A stretch of DNA of 64,000 bases from CAIMUM01 sp034429715. Its GTDB lineage: Bacteria > Chloroflexota > Dehalococcoidia > GIF9 > UBA5629. Below the pieces are notes generated by a model. It was not told where the DNA came from. It did no database searches and saw only the letters and a program-made list of their open reading frames with translations. Numbering within the stretch: position 1 is the stretch's first letter; every line of letters begins with the position of its first letter. The stretch spans positions 1-64,000 of the forward strand of contig DAOUFR010000013.1 of NCBI GenBank assembly GCA_034429715.1, given 5' to 3'. This document shows positions 27,301-35,096 of the stretch, piece by piece. The position numbers were made by a program, and so were the translations under genes.

Positions 27301-27654
27301 CGCGGCAAGATTCAGGATGAGTCGATGCTCTACGAGCAACGCAAACATTCAGGAGAGTTGCCCATCATCGGCGTTAACACCTTTTTGAATCCCAGGGAGG
27401 GCAACCTGATTCCGTTTGATATACCTCTCAGCCGCTCGACCAGAGAGGAGAAGCAGGAACAAATCGACAATCTGCGCACCTTCCAGAAAACCAACTCTGC
27501 CGGGGCCAGAGAATCACTTAAGAAACTGCAGCAGGTGGCCCGTGAAGGCGGCAATATCTTCGAGCAGATGATGGAAACAGCGCGTTACGCCTCGCTGGGA
27601 CAGATAACAGGCGCGCTCTACGAGGTCGGCGGCAAATACCGGCGCAACATGTGA
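24376..27654 (+). CDS. icmF: Fused isobutyryl-CoA mutase IcmF-type (B12-dependent acyl-CoA mutase with G-protein chaperone)
   Basis: At 1092 aa it is the normal length of IcmF. The N-terminal cobalamin-binding domain has FDGHDAA (Asp25, His27) and the Gly-rich FGGGGGVI. A MeaI-type GTPase follows, with P-loop GTGGSGKSS (216-224), LVETAGIGQGD and LNKYDKKG. The C-terminal TIM-barrel acyl-CoA mutase domain (about 560-1092) has YPYTAGVFPFRRKGEDP, GEGGPVRTNTRFH and SISGYHIAEAGA. The enzyme rearranges isobutyryl-CoA and n-butyryl-CoA (some variants act on pivalyl- or isovaleryl-CoA), with the G domain guarding cofactor loading. No obvious partner genes lie beside it. Confidence 0.93.
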   Translation: MGESKHARHELKHRVRVVTATALFDGHDAAINIMRRLIQAGGAEVIHLGHSRSVGEIVEAAIQEDVQAVAVSSYQGGHMEFFKYMKDMFDKLGAGHIRIFGGGGGVIRPNEIKELQDYGIERIYDPEDGRNMGLVGMIDDLLKRCDFHTIGITSEHDKSKRGAAIPAPAKLSTQEPAKVARMITLAEMGVDPWSKYSEILKEKAGQNRAPVIGVTGTGGSGKSSLLDELVLRFRADNPGKTVAVLSADPSKRRTGGALLGDRIRMNYVYGGNVYMRSLATRGSKTEVPEVIQDAIDVVKAAGYDLVLVETAGIGQGDTAIVDISDVCLYVMTAEYGAPTQLEKIDMLDFADIVVLNKYDKKGSEDALRDVRRILRRTHEKFDIPLESMPVYGTIASRYNDEGVNGLYSGLLECINRKCGQSFTCNIPGDRVSHTSAVRFAIPPDRIRYMGEIVETVRDYKKSVHKQAEIARRIQELRAALVEIEDEPARETIEKKIASLYDKLKPECRKLLSGWDELRRTYSGDYFRYSVRGQEYKVELIDTTLAGTNIPRVIVPDLKDHGERLRYQMLENVPGHYPYTAGVFPFRRKGEDPKRQFAGEGGPVRTNTRFHFLSQNDEAKRLSTAFDAVTLFGEDPQESPDIMGKIGESGVSICTLEDIKKLYAGFDLCSPNTSVSMTINGPAPVMLAFFLNAAIDQQIDRFTEQHKRLPTPDEHARIKAQTLSMVRGTVQADILKEDQGQNSCIFSIEFALKMMGDIQEYFINHNVRNYYSVSISGYHIAEAGANPITQVAFTLANGFTYVEYYLSRGFPIDSFAPNLSFFFSNGMDAEYTVIGRVARRIWAVAMREKYGGNERSQQLKYHIQTSGRSLHAQEIQFNDIRTTLQAVLAFYDNCNSLHTNSYDEAITTPTEESVRRAMAIQLIITREFGLTKNENAWQGSYILEQLTDLVEEAILDEFERISKRGGVLGGMELQYQRGKIQDESMLYEQRKHSGELPIIGVNTFLNPREGNLIPFDIPLSRSTREEKQEQIDNLRTFQKTNSAGARESLKKLQQVAREGGNIFEQMMETARYASLGQITGALYEVGGKYRRNM

Positions 27655-27664
27655 CCTGCATTGG

Positions 27665-28462
27665 TTACTTCATCGCCCGCAATGATATCGCGTTGAGCAC
27701 ATTATGCGGGCTGAGCCTGACCACTATGGAGTGCATCAGCCAGTTCATCGGACCGGGAATGCAGATGGTCTTGCCGCTCTTGAACGCCTTATAGCCGATT
27801 GCGGCGATGGCCGCAGGGTCCCATAGCCCGCTGATTTTATACCAGAGCATTTTCTCAGGCATATTGGCATCTTTCAAGAGGGGTGTCTTCGTATAGGGAG
27901 GGCTGAATGTGAGAACTTTAACCCCGCTTCCCTGTATCTCGGCATTGATAGCCTCGCTCATGCTCTGTACGAAAGCCTTGGTGGCCCCGTATACAGCATG
28001 GTAGACAGTGGGCTGGAAAGCTGAACAGGAGGACATGTTAAGTATGCGGCCGTCTTTGGCCTTGAGCATGTGCGGCAGGGCCAGCCTGGTCAACCTGTAA
28101 ACGGCCAGTGCATTGGTCCGTATCATGAAATCCTGTCTCTGATAATCTGTCTCCGCGAAATTTCCATAGGTCAGTATCCCGGCGTCGTTTACCAGAATAT
28201 CCAACTCACCCGCAGCCTGCACCGCTGACTTATACAGTGACTCTGCTCCGCTCTCATCCGCCAGGTTTATTCCGAAGGTCCACACGCGGGCATGAGAATT
28301 GGCCTTCAGCTCCTCCGCCCACCCGTCAAGCACTGCTTTCTTTTCCGGCATATCATCCAGTACCAGATTTGCTCCATCCCTGGCAAAGAGCAGCGAAAAC
28401 TCTTTTCCGATACCGGAAGCCGCCCCCGTGATAAGAACATTCTTGCCCTTGACTGAATACAT
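27665..28462 (-). CDS. Short-chain dehydrogenase/reductase
   Basis: A 265-aa Rossmann-fold protein. NAD(P) motif GAASGIG (13-19), NDAG (92-95, a variant of NNAG), the catalytic Ser of MSSCS and the YxxxK pair Tyr158/Lys162 in YGATK. The C-terminal hydrophobic region (GPMNWLMHSIVVRLSP) resembles membrane-associated SDRs of the 3-ketoacyl or sphinganine reductase type. The substrate is unknown. It converges on icmF with a 10-nt gap and lies 120 nt downstream of the PAC2 gene on the same strand. Confidence 0.88.
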   Translation of the reverse strand: MYSVKGKNVLITGAASGIGKEFSLLFARDGANLVLDDMPEKKAVLDGWAEELKANSHARVWTFGINLADESGAESLYKSAVQAAGELDILVNDAGILTYGNFAETDYQRQDFMIRTNALAVYRLTRLALPHMLKAKDGRILNMSSCSAFQPTVYHAVYGATKAFVQSMSEAINAEIQGSGVKVLTFSPPYTKTPLLKDANMPEKMLWYKISGLWDPAAIAAIGYKAFKSGKTICIPGPMNWLMHSIVVRLSPHNVLNAISLRAMK

Positions 28463-28582
28463 CGTTATTCAACCTCCCTCTGACATATTAGTGCCGCCTG
28501 CGTTTGTCCGGCCGGATGTCCCTGCCGATTTTGAACTTGCCTGATGCCGCTGCAGTATGCCGATCCGCGGATGTATGCCCGA

Positions 28583-29464
28583 TCAGTCTTCCTGGCGCTG
28601 GTCCCGCAGGAAGTCCTCGATGTCTTTGATGATCTGCGCCGATCCCTCGGGCTCGACGCCTGTAGCGTTTCCATCGAGATCGTACTGCTCCTCCAGCGAT
28701 CGCAGGAAAATGCGCATCTGTTCGTTTTCGGAGATCAGCCTATCCAGTATTCCGCACAGGCTGTCGGCTGATCTTCTCAAATCTCCGAGGTCAAGATCAA
28801 GGGCCAGCAGAGCAGCGATTTTCTTTACGGTTTCAAAGCATACCATGGGATTGCTTTCGGCGCGTATATAGAAGGGCACATGTCCCCATATGCTGACAGC
28901 GGGCATCCGGCGCATGGCACAGACGCTCAACAACGGCCCGTGGATACTGCTGGGCCCCGTGTAACTGATAGGTTCAATCCCTTCCTGCTCGAGCAGCTCA
29001 ATCATAGCCTGGTCGTTGACCAGCCCGCTGATACGTGTCTCTCGCGTATGTGGGATCCTGTCGTACAGCCCCCCGACGGCATACACGCGGTGCGCATTAT
29101 AATAGCCCGCCACGTCAGCAATCACTTCGGCATACGCCTGCCATCGCATCTGCGGCTCGATGCCGCTGAAAATAATGAGATCGCGGGACCCGATAGGATT
29201 ATGCCAGTAGTAAAGGCTGTTGGACGGCATAAGGATGGGCCACAGCATACCGTTCTCGACACTGATGGAGGGCCTTATCTTGTCGAAATCGTAGTAATCG
29301 TCCGATTTCATCTCGGCAAACTTTACGGCAGGCAGCTTTTTTATCATGTAAGACACAGCGCCTGTTGAAACCTGTGCGGCGTCGGGCCAGCCGATAAAAG
29401 CCGCTACCAGGTCGGGCTGGCGCAGCGCCGGCTGTTCAAGAAAAACAATGTTGCTTGGTTCCAT
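28583..29464 (-). CDS. PAC2 family (proteasome-assembly-chaperone-like) protein
   Basis: A 293-aa protein with the PAC2 pattern: AAFIGWPDAAQVSTGAVSYM near the start, DDYYDFDKIRPSI, DLIIFSGIEPQMRWQAY, and later GLLSVCAMRRMPAVSIWGHVP-type strands followed by a helical tail (about 235-293). In archaea and actinobacteria PAC2 proteins are linked with proteasomes or ATP-grasp-like partners; in Chloroflexota the role is unknown. Its start is 2 nt from the end of the upstream lipoprotein gene, so they are probably cotranscribed. Confidence 0.82.
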   Translation of the reverse strand: MEPSNIVFLEQPALRQPDLVAAFIGWPDAAQVSTGAVSYMIKKLPAVKFAEMKSDDYYDFDKIRPSISVENGMLWPILMPSNSLYYWHNPIGSRDLIIFSGIEPQMRWQAYAEVIADVAGYYNAHRVYAVGGLYDRIPHTRETRISGLVNDQAMIELLEQEGIEPISYTGPSSIHGPLLSVCAMRRMPAVSIWGHVPFYIRAESNPMVCFETVKKIAALLALDLDLGDLRRSADSLCGILDRLISENEQMRIFLRSLEEQYDLDGNATGVEPEGSAQIIKDIEDFLRDQRQED

Positions 29465-29466
29465 CT

Positions 29467-30189
29467 CTATTCAGTACTGCAGCAGAAAACCTCGAAATTC
29501 ACGCTTCCTTTTGCTTCATTGCCGCTGCCGTCGGTCACGACGACATCGACCTTGAAATCACCACCGACACCGGGGGCTATCCAGTTTACTTTACTGGCAG
29601 TGCCATCGCTGAGATTCATACCGGCAGCCGCCTGCAGTTTTCCGCTGGTTGCCGACCATTTGAATCTCAAATCTTTGGCTGCCCCGTCATTGACAATGCA
29701 CTCTACGGGTGTCGCCGTCCAGATGCGCATCCGCTTGGCCCCTGTCACAACTTCCCGGGAGGGAAGGGACATTTTCAATATGACGGGCGCGTCCGCGCTG
29801 GCGCTTCCATCCGCATTTATAACAACTTTAGCTTCCTGAACAGCGGTAGCCTGCCCGCCTTTGTCATCGCTGACCGTTACCGTGATATTGTACTTGCCCA
29901 TGGTGGCCGGTGACGTCCATGTCACAGTCGCCCCATTGCCGGTGATGGTACCGTTGTCGGCGATCCATTTATACTCAAGCAAGTCGCCATCCTCATCCAG
30001 CGCAATGCAGGTCAACTGACCTCCCGCCTGCGGTGCCCATTCAGAAGCCCCGATAATCTGCCGGATGACCGGTGCGCGGTTCACCTGCGGAGTTGGTGCC
30101 GGCGCGGAGCAGGAAGCAGTTATGCACGGCACCGCAACAAGTGCGGCAATCAAAACTATGGCTGACATTATATTTTTAGTAAATCTCAT
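29467..30189 (-). CDS. PKD/Ig-like lipoprotein (tandem paralogue 1)
   Basis: A 240-aa lipoprotein. The ATG at 30189 is 7 nt from GAGGG and is preferred over another ATG 6 nt upstream. Lipobox ITASC with Cys27. Two PKD/Ig-like domains follow: the first with LLEYKWIADNGTITGNGATV and TVSDDKGGQA, the second with LRFKWSATSGKLQ and VVVTDGSGNEAKG. The plan matches the neighbour at 30219-30950, so the two arose by duplication. A surface scaffold or binding protein is likely; the ligand is unknown. Confidence 0.8.
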   Translation of the reverse strand: MRFTKNIMSAIVLIAALVAVPCITASCSAPAPTPQVNRAPVIRQIIGASEWAPQAGGQLTCIALDEDGDLLEYKWIADNGTITGNGATVTWTSPATMGKYNITVTVSDDKGGQATAVQEAKVVINADGSASADAPVILKMSLPSREVVTGAKRMRIWTATPVECIVNDGAAKDLRFKWSATSGKLQAAAGMNLSDGTASKVNWIAPGVGGDFKVDVVVTDGSGNEAKGSVNFEVFCCSTE

Positions 30190-30218
30190 AATCATCCCTC
30201 GTAAATCACGTGAATGTA

Positions 30219-30950
30219 TTAATTTGGGCCTCTCCCGCAGCAGAGCACTTCCAGGTTCACTTCACCTGCAGCTTTATTCCCGGCCTTGTCGACAACCATA
30301 ACACTCACTATGTATTTACCCGCCTGATTCGGTGCAATCCACCCTACCCGGCTTGCTTTCCCTTCTTCAAGCCCATCTGCCATCAGCTTCCCGGCATTTG
30401 CCGCCCAGGTGAAGGTATATTCCGAAGGGTCACCGGGAACAACGCACTGGATCTCCGGTGTCGACAGACCTTTGACCTGTCTAAATTCTGTGGAGGCATT
30501 GGTTGCGGGCGGGGTTAGCTTCAGATATACGGTTGTATCCACCGGCGGGGGCGGAGGAGCAACCACCGTAAACTTTTTACTGTATATGGCCTCTCCGCCT
30601 TTGTCGTTGGTCACCTTCAATGTTATCTCATATTCCCCCAATTCCTCCGGCGGCACCCAGCTGACTCTCTGTCCTTCCCCTTTGATAATCCCTTTTTCGG
30701 CGGTCCAGTAATATGTAATCGGATTCCTTTCAGGATCTGAGCAGGCACACATGAGAGTGCCTTCCTCATTGGGATGCCATTCCTGTGCTCCCGCAATATC
30801 CCCGATCACAGGCTGTACAATAGAGGGCTGAGCAGGAGTCGACGGTGTATTAACTACCGGCGCAGGTGCGGCGCACGCGCTAAGCATCAGGGCAGCAGCG
30901 AGAGACGCTGTAAAGAGTATCGACGAATGGGGTATCCGGAATTCCGTCAT
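30219..30950 (-). CDS. PKD/Ig-like lipoprotein (tandem paralogue 2)
   Basis: A 243-aa lipoprotein with lipobox LSAC (Cys25). It has the same two-domain layout as the downstream paralogue: NPITYYWTAEKGIIKGEGQR and KVTNDKGGEA, then YTFTWAANAGKLMADG and VMVVDKAGNKAAG, ending in EVLCCGRG beside the paralogue's EVFCCSTE. The two genes are separated by 29 nt. The shared C-terminal Cys-Cys is unusual for PKD modules and might form a disulphide or bind metal. Confidence 0.8.
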   Translation of the reverse strand: MTEFRIPHSSILFTASLAAALMLSACAAPAPVVNTPSTPAQPSIVQPVIGDIAGAQEWHPNEEGTLMCACSDPERNPITYYWTAEKGIIKGEGQRVSWVPPEELGEYEITLKVTNDKGGEAIYSKKFTVVAPPPPPVDTTVYLKLTPPATNASTEFRQVKGLSTPEIQCVVPGDPSEYTFTWAANAGKLMADGLEEGKASRVGWIAPNQAGKYIVSVMVVDKAGNKAAGEVNLEVLCCGRGPN

Positions 30951-31141
30951 TTGACCTCCATGTTCATGTTATGTCAGAACCAGTTAAAACTCCAGTGTTA
31001 TCGAGCCGACACGCCAAATGATCCGGCTTAAATATTATATAATTTTAAACTGCTTAATTCGAAACCGCGCATATTTTAACGGCGCCCGGAGAAGAACTCT
31101 TTTTTTCTGCAGGCAATGCTTCGCTAAAGGAGGATCCGTAC

Positions 31142-32599
31142 ATGAAACAATCGATGTATGATGAGCTGGATGGCATTTTTCACCCCAGCAATGTTGCCAT
31201 AATAGGAGCCTCTCCGGTTGCCGACATAGCTACCCTGGCCCTGATGAAGACAAAGATCAAAGACAATGTGTATTTCGTTAATCCCAAGTACGATGAGATC
31301 TTCGGCCGCAAGTGCTATGCCAGCGTCCTCGACATCAAAGAGCCGATCGACTATGCCATCATCGGCGTCAACGCCAACCTGGTTCCGAGGATAGTTGGAG
31401 AATGCATTCGGAGGGGGATCAGGGCGGCCCATATCTTTACATCCGGCTTCAGCGAAACAGGGCTGCCCGAAGGAAACGACCTGGAAAAAGAACTGAGGGA
31501 AGTTGCTTCAGGAAAAATAAGAATTATCGGTCCCAATTGCTTCGGTATCTACTGCCCTCGCTCGGGATTGGCCATTGTTCCGGAATCAAGCGAGATCGAG
31601 GGTAACGTGGGCGTGATTGCGCAGAGCGGCAGCGTGGCAGAGTCCTTTTCCTATTTCGGAAAGACCAAGAACCTGCATTTCAGTAAAGTAGTCAGCTATG
31701 GAAATGCCACGGATCTCGACTGCCCCGATTTCCTGGAGTATATGGCCGACGATCCTCAAACAAAAGTGATTGCCCTTTATATCGAGGGATCGAAGAACGG
31801 GAAACGGCTTCACGAGGCGCTGAGGTATGCGGCCTGCAGAAAGCCGGTGGTAGCAGTCAAAGGAGGGCTGACCGATAACGGGAACCGCGTGGCGAGGTCG
31901 CACACCGGACAACTGACAGGCACGCCCGAATTGTGGAAAACACTTTTCAGACAGTGTGGTGTGATACAGGTCAGCAATCACGATGAACTGGTAAACACTG
32001 TGGCCGCTTTCAGTCACTCTCCTCTGCCCGGCGGCAACCGCGTTTCACTGGTGAGCAATTCGGGAGGTTTCAGCGTCATCCAGACTGACCTATGCGCAGC
32101 CGAGGGAATGGTCGTGCCTCCCTTCGGCGAGAAAACGCTGGACAGGCTGCGTCACCTGGTGCCCCGGGCCGGCACGAGCATCGGCAATCCTCTCGATGCA
32201 TGGCCTATCTTCTATAAAGTCTTCCAGAAGGAGGGCAGCCTGAGTAATATTATCAAAGTCGTGGCGGAAGACGATAACATCGACTCTCTGGTTTTCATGT
32301 TCGACCAGTTCAGATACATACGGCGGGCGCGCAAACATGAGGCGGTCGATCATATGAACCTGATCATAGAGATGATGCTGGAGGGCAGCCGCTATTGCCG
32401 GGACGAATTAGGCAAACCCGTGCTTTTAAGCGTATCACTGGACCCTTTTCTGGAAGATGACGAGGACAGGAAGGGCAACCTTTTGCTGAAAAACGCCTTT
32501 GAGCAGGACGGCTTCCCGGTCTACCCCGCCAGCGACATCACCATCAGGGCTCTGGCAAGGCTGTATAAATATGCAGAACAGACAGGGAAAGCCATATAG
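31142..32599 (+). CDS. NDP-forming acyl-CoA synthetase alpha-type protein
   Basis: A 485-aa protein with strong AAAGGAGG upstream. The N-terminal CoA-binding Rossmann domain (VAIIGASP, IIGVNANLVPRIV, IIGPNCFGIY) is followed by a succinyl-CoA-ligase-like domain with the phosphohistidine loop SHTGQLTG (His254) and a third flavodoxin-like domain (about 300-480). This corresponds to the alpha half of ADP-forming acetyl-CoA/acyl-CoA synthetases, which make ATP from acyl-CoA in anaerobes. The ATP-grasp (beta) half is absent here and in the flanks, so a partner elsewhere or a different role must be assumed. Confidence 0.85.
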   Translation: MKQSMYDELDGIFHPSNVAIIGASPVADIATLALMKTKIKDNVYFVNPKYDEIFGRKCYASVLDIKEPIDYAIIGVNANLVPRIVGECIRRGIRAAHIFTSGFSETGLPEGNDLEKELREVASGKIRIIGPNCFGIYCPRSGLAIVPESSEIEGNVGVIAQSGSVAESFSYFGKTKNLHFSKVVSYGNATDLDCPDFLEYMADDPQTKVIALYIEGSKNGKRLHEALRYAACRKPVVAVKGGLTDNGNRVARSHTGQLTGTPELWKTLFRQCGVIQVSNHDELVNTVAAFSHSPLPGGNRVSLVSNSGGFSVIQTDLCAAEGMVVPPFGEKTLDRLRHLVPRAGTSIGNPLDAWPIFYKVFQKEGSLSNIIKVVAEDDNIDSLVFMFDQFRYIRRARKHEAVDHMNLIIEMMLEGSRYCRDELGKPVLLSVSLDPFLEDDEDRKGNLLLKNAFEQDGFPVYPASDITIRALARLYKYAEQTGKAI

Positions 32600-32631
32600 C
32601 GGGCTTTGACTGTTGCATGTGGACGCAGAAT

Positions 32632-32678
32632 AGTATTTAATAATACTGTTCTTATGGAAAGGAGTGACCTTCGTCACT
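32632..32678 (+). other. Two small inverted repeats in the rubrerythrin leader
   Basis: AGTATT-TAAT-AATACT (32632-32647) and AGTGAC-CTTC-GTCACT (32663-32678) lie 60-105 nt before the rubrerythrin ATG. They could be operator sites for a peroxide or redox regulator, or hairpins in the leader. No T-run follows either, so a terminator is unlikely. Confidence 0.35.
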
Positions 32679-32737
32679 TATATATAGCAGGCATTTTGTA
32701 AAATATTGTGGACTGATGTAACGAGGAGGTATCTACT

Positions 32738-33316
32738 ATGGGCAAGTCATTAAAAGGCAGCAAAACCGAGCAAAACCTGCTTAAGGCTTTTGCAGGCGAA
32801 TCGCAGGCCAGGAACAGATATACCTATTTTGCCAGCCAGGCACGCAACGAGGGATTCATGCAGATCGCCAATATCTTCGAGGAGACGGCAGGCAATGAGA
32901 AGGAGCATGCCAAGGTCTTTTTCGAATACCTGGAGGGCGGGGACGTCGAGATCGTTGCTGCCTACCCGGCAGGCATGATCAAAAACACCAAATCTAACCT
33001 GGAAGCTGCCGCGGCAGGCGAGAAAATGGAATGGTCCAAGCTGTACAATAACTTTTCACTTATCGCCAAGAAGGAAGGATTCATAAACGTAGCGACTTCC
33101 TTTAAACAGATTGCTGAAGTTGAGCAGTTCCATGAGGCCAGATATAGGAAACTCATTAAGAACATCTCGGCAAAAGAAGTGTTCAGCAGAAAGAAAAAAG
33201 TGAAATGGCATTGCACCAACTGCGGCTATGTGCACGAGGGCACCAGCGCACCTAAAATATGCCCTGCCTGCAGGCATCCTCAGTCCTATTACGAAGTGCT
33301 GGCCGAGAATTATTAA
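32738..33316 (+). CDS. rbr: Rubrerythrin
   Basis: A 192-aa protein. The N-terminal ferritin-like diiron domain carries the Glu-containing helices FAGESQARNRYTYFA, ETAGNEKEHAKVFF and the later EVEQFHEARY. The C-terminal rubredoxin-like domain has CTNC and CPAC pairs binding one iron. It reduces hydrogen peroxide with electrons from rubredoxin or NAD(P)H in anaerobes. The ribosome binding site is GAGGAGG. The gene ends before an intrinsic terminator and is probably monocistronic. Confidence 0.94.
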   Translation: MGKSLKGSKTEQNLLKAFAGESQARNRYTYFASQARNEGFMQIANIFEETAGNEKEHAKVFFEYLEGGDVEIVAAYPAGMIKNTKSNLEAAAAGEKMEWSKLYNNFSLIAKKEGFINVATSFKQIAEVEQFHEARYRKLIKNISAKEVFSRKKKVKWHCTNCGYVHEGTSAPKICPACRHPQSYYEVLAENY

Positions 33317-33343
33317 ACGATTAAGGTTTTCAATTACTAGATC

Positions 33344-33391
33344 AACAGCTGCCGCCCTGTTGTATTGCAGTGCGGTAGCTGTTATATTTTT
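33344..33391 (+). terminator. Intrinsic terminator after rubrerythrin
   Basis: A 12-bp stem (33344-33355 pairing with 33372-33383, one G-U pair) with a 16-nt loop, followed by ATATTTTT. It begins 28 nt after the rubrerythrin stop. Because the hairpin overlaps the start of the longer open frame of the next gene, it supports a downstream start for the permease. Confidence 0.7.
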
Positions 33392-33445
33392 GTGCTATCG
33401 GACCAATTTAACCATTTACCCTGCAGGTCTTCTGACTTGAAAGAT

Positions 33446-34972
33446 ATGAAGCAACCCGGTAGCGGGCAACCTGGAAAACAGGCCCATGACCAGGTCACGC
33501 GTGGTGACCGCCCGGGCAATGTTTTTATGCGGCGGCGACTGAAGCTTCCCACCAGACTACACCGCGTCCTGGGGGTAGGCGGTCTTTTCAGCGTTGCCTA
33601 CGGCAACGTAGGATCCTCGATCTACTATGCCCTGGGCGTCGTATCCATGTCGGCCCTGGGGCTTACGCCACCCGTCCTCATGCTTTCGGGCGTCCTTTTC
33701 CTCTTCACCGCATTGACCTATGCCGAGGGCGCCACAGCAATTCCCGAGTCCGGCGGATCGGGCGCCTTTGCCAGGCGCGCCTTTAATGACTGGATCAGCT
33801 TTATCACCAGCTGGGTGTTGATGATAGATTATATCGTAACCATCGCCATATCGGCTTTCACTGCTGCCAACTACATGGGTTTTTTCTTTCCTGTTCTTAA
33901 AACATGGCCGACCAACAGCATAGTTGGCATCGTAATAGTGGCCGTGCTGGCCCTTATAAATCTTGTGGGAGTGAAAGAGTCATCCAGGCTGAATATATTC
34001 CTTGTCATTGTGGATATCATCACACAGGTGATGATCGCCGTGCTCGGCCTTCTTATTATAATCAGCATACCTACACTCATTAATAACGTCCATTGGGGCG
34101 TGGCGCCTACGTTCGACCAGCTTTTATTCGGCATCTCCATCTCGATGGTAGCCTATACCGGTATCGAAACAGTGGCCAACCTGGGAAGCGAGGCGCGAGA
34201 CCCGGTAAAGAGTATCCCCAGGGCGGTCATGCTGGTTTTCGCCACCGTGATTATGCTCTATGCCCTGCTGTCCATGACAGCGCTCAGCGCTTATCCCATT
34301 TATCAGGCGCCTGATGGCAAATGGGTCACCGACCTGACGCAGAAATTCCTGGAAGACCCTATCATGGGCATCGCCTATGCAATGCCCGGATACATACCGT
34401 TATTTCTCGGTTTCTGGGTGGCGCTGCTGGCGTCGACTATCCTCGTCATAGCAACCAACGCAGGCATGCTGGGCGCGTCACGGCTGGCATACTTTATGGG
34501 GCAACGGCAGCAGCTCCCCGGCTTTTTCAGCAACCTCAGTAAAAGGGCCCACGTCCCCAAGAACTCCATCCTGCTATTTTCAGCCATCGCTGTGATATTA
34601 ATAGTCACAGGAAAAGTAGAGCTCCTGGCAGACCTTTATGCCTTTGGAGCCGTGCTGGCTTACACGCTGGCCCACGCATCCATAATCGCGTTGAGGATTA
34701 AAGAACCCGACCTGCCCCGCCCCTTCAAGATACCATTAAATATAACCATACGGGGCCGCCAGATACCGCTGACAGCTGTGCTGGGTGGCCTGGCCACCGC
34801 CGTCACCTGGCTGATAGTCGTATATACCCACAGTTACGGGCGGATAGTAGGCTTTGCCTGGATAGCCATAGGGCTGCTGATTTTTTACCTCTACCGCCGC
34901 TACAAGAACAAGCGGAAACTACTTTCCGAGAACGGAACTGCGGCCGATTCGGCCTCTACCCCTCACGATTAA
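33446..34972 (+). CDS. APC-family amino acid permease
   Basis: A 508-aa membrane protein from the ATG at 33446; an ATG at 33527 is also possible, and the frame further upstream runs through a terminator. About 12 TM helices. TM1 contains the APC pattern FSVAYGNVGSSIYYALGVVS, which unwinds around the substrate amine in this superfamily; a second is AYTGIETVANLGSEARDPVK. The family imports or exchanges amino acids, driven by ions or antiport. The specificity is unknown. The charged N-terminal 50 residues are unusual and may reflect a wrong start. Confidence 0.86.
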   Translation: MKQPGSGQPGKQAHDQVTRGDRPGNVFMRRRLKLPTRLHRVLGVGGLFSVAYGNVGSSIYYALGVVSMSALGLTPPVLMLSGVLFLFTALTYAEGATAIPESGGSGAFARRAFNDWISFITSWVLMIDYIVTIAISAFTAANYMGFFFPVLKTWPTNSIVGIVIVAVLALINLVGVKESSRLNIFLVIVDIITQVMIAVLGLLIIISIPTLINNVHWGVAPTFDQLLFGISISMVAYTGIETVANLGSEARDPVKSIPRAVMLVFATVIMLYALLSMTALSAYPIYQAPDGKWVTDLTQKFLEDPIMGIAYAMPGYIPLFLGFWVALLASTILVIATNAGMLGASRLAYFMGQRQQLPGFFSNLSKRAHVPKNSILLFSAIAVILIVTGKVELLADLYAFGAVLAYTLAHASIIALRIKEPDLPRPFKIPLNITIRGRQIPLTAVLGGLATAVTWLIVVYTHSYGRIVGFAWIAIGLLIFYLYRRYKNKRKLLSENGTAADSASTPHD

Positions 34973-34980
34973 ACTCCAGT

Positions 34981-35009
34981 TTGACGTCCTCATTTCAGGC
35001 AGGTATTAT
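34981..35009 (+). promoter_or_regulatory. Promoter of the MFS gene
   Basis: TTGACG (34981-34986), a 17-nt spacer and TATTAT (35004-35009), 88 nt before the GTG start. A strong ribosome binding site AAGGAGG (35084-35090) stands 6 nt before that GTG. Confidence 0.55.
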
Positions 35010-35096
35010 TGGGCGTTATCGCCGCGCCCATTAACGCATCTTAATCAGCCGCCGGGGGCGACATCAATACAAACTAATTAAATAAGGAGGTATGTA

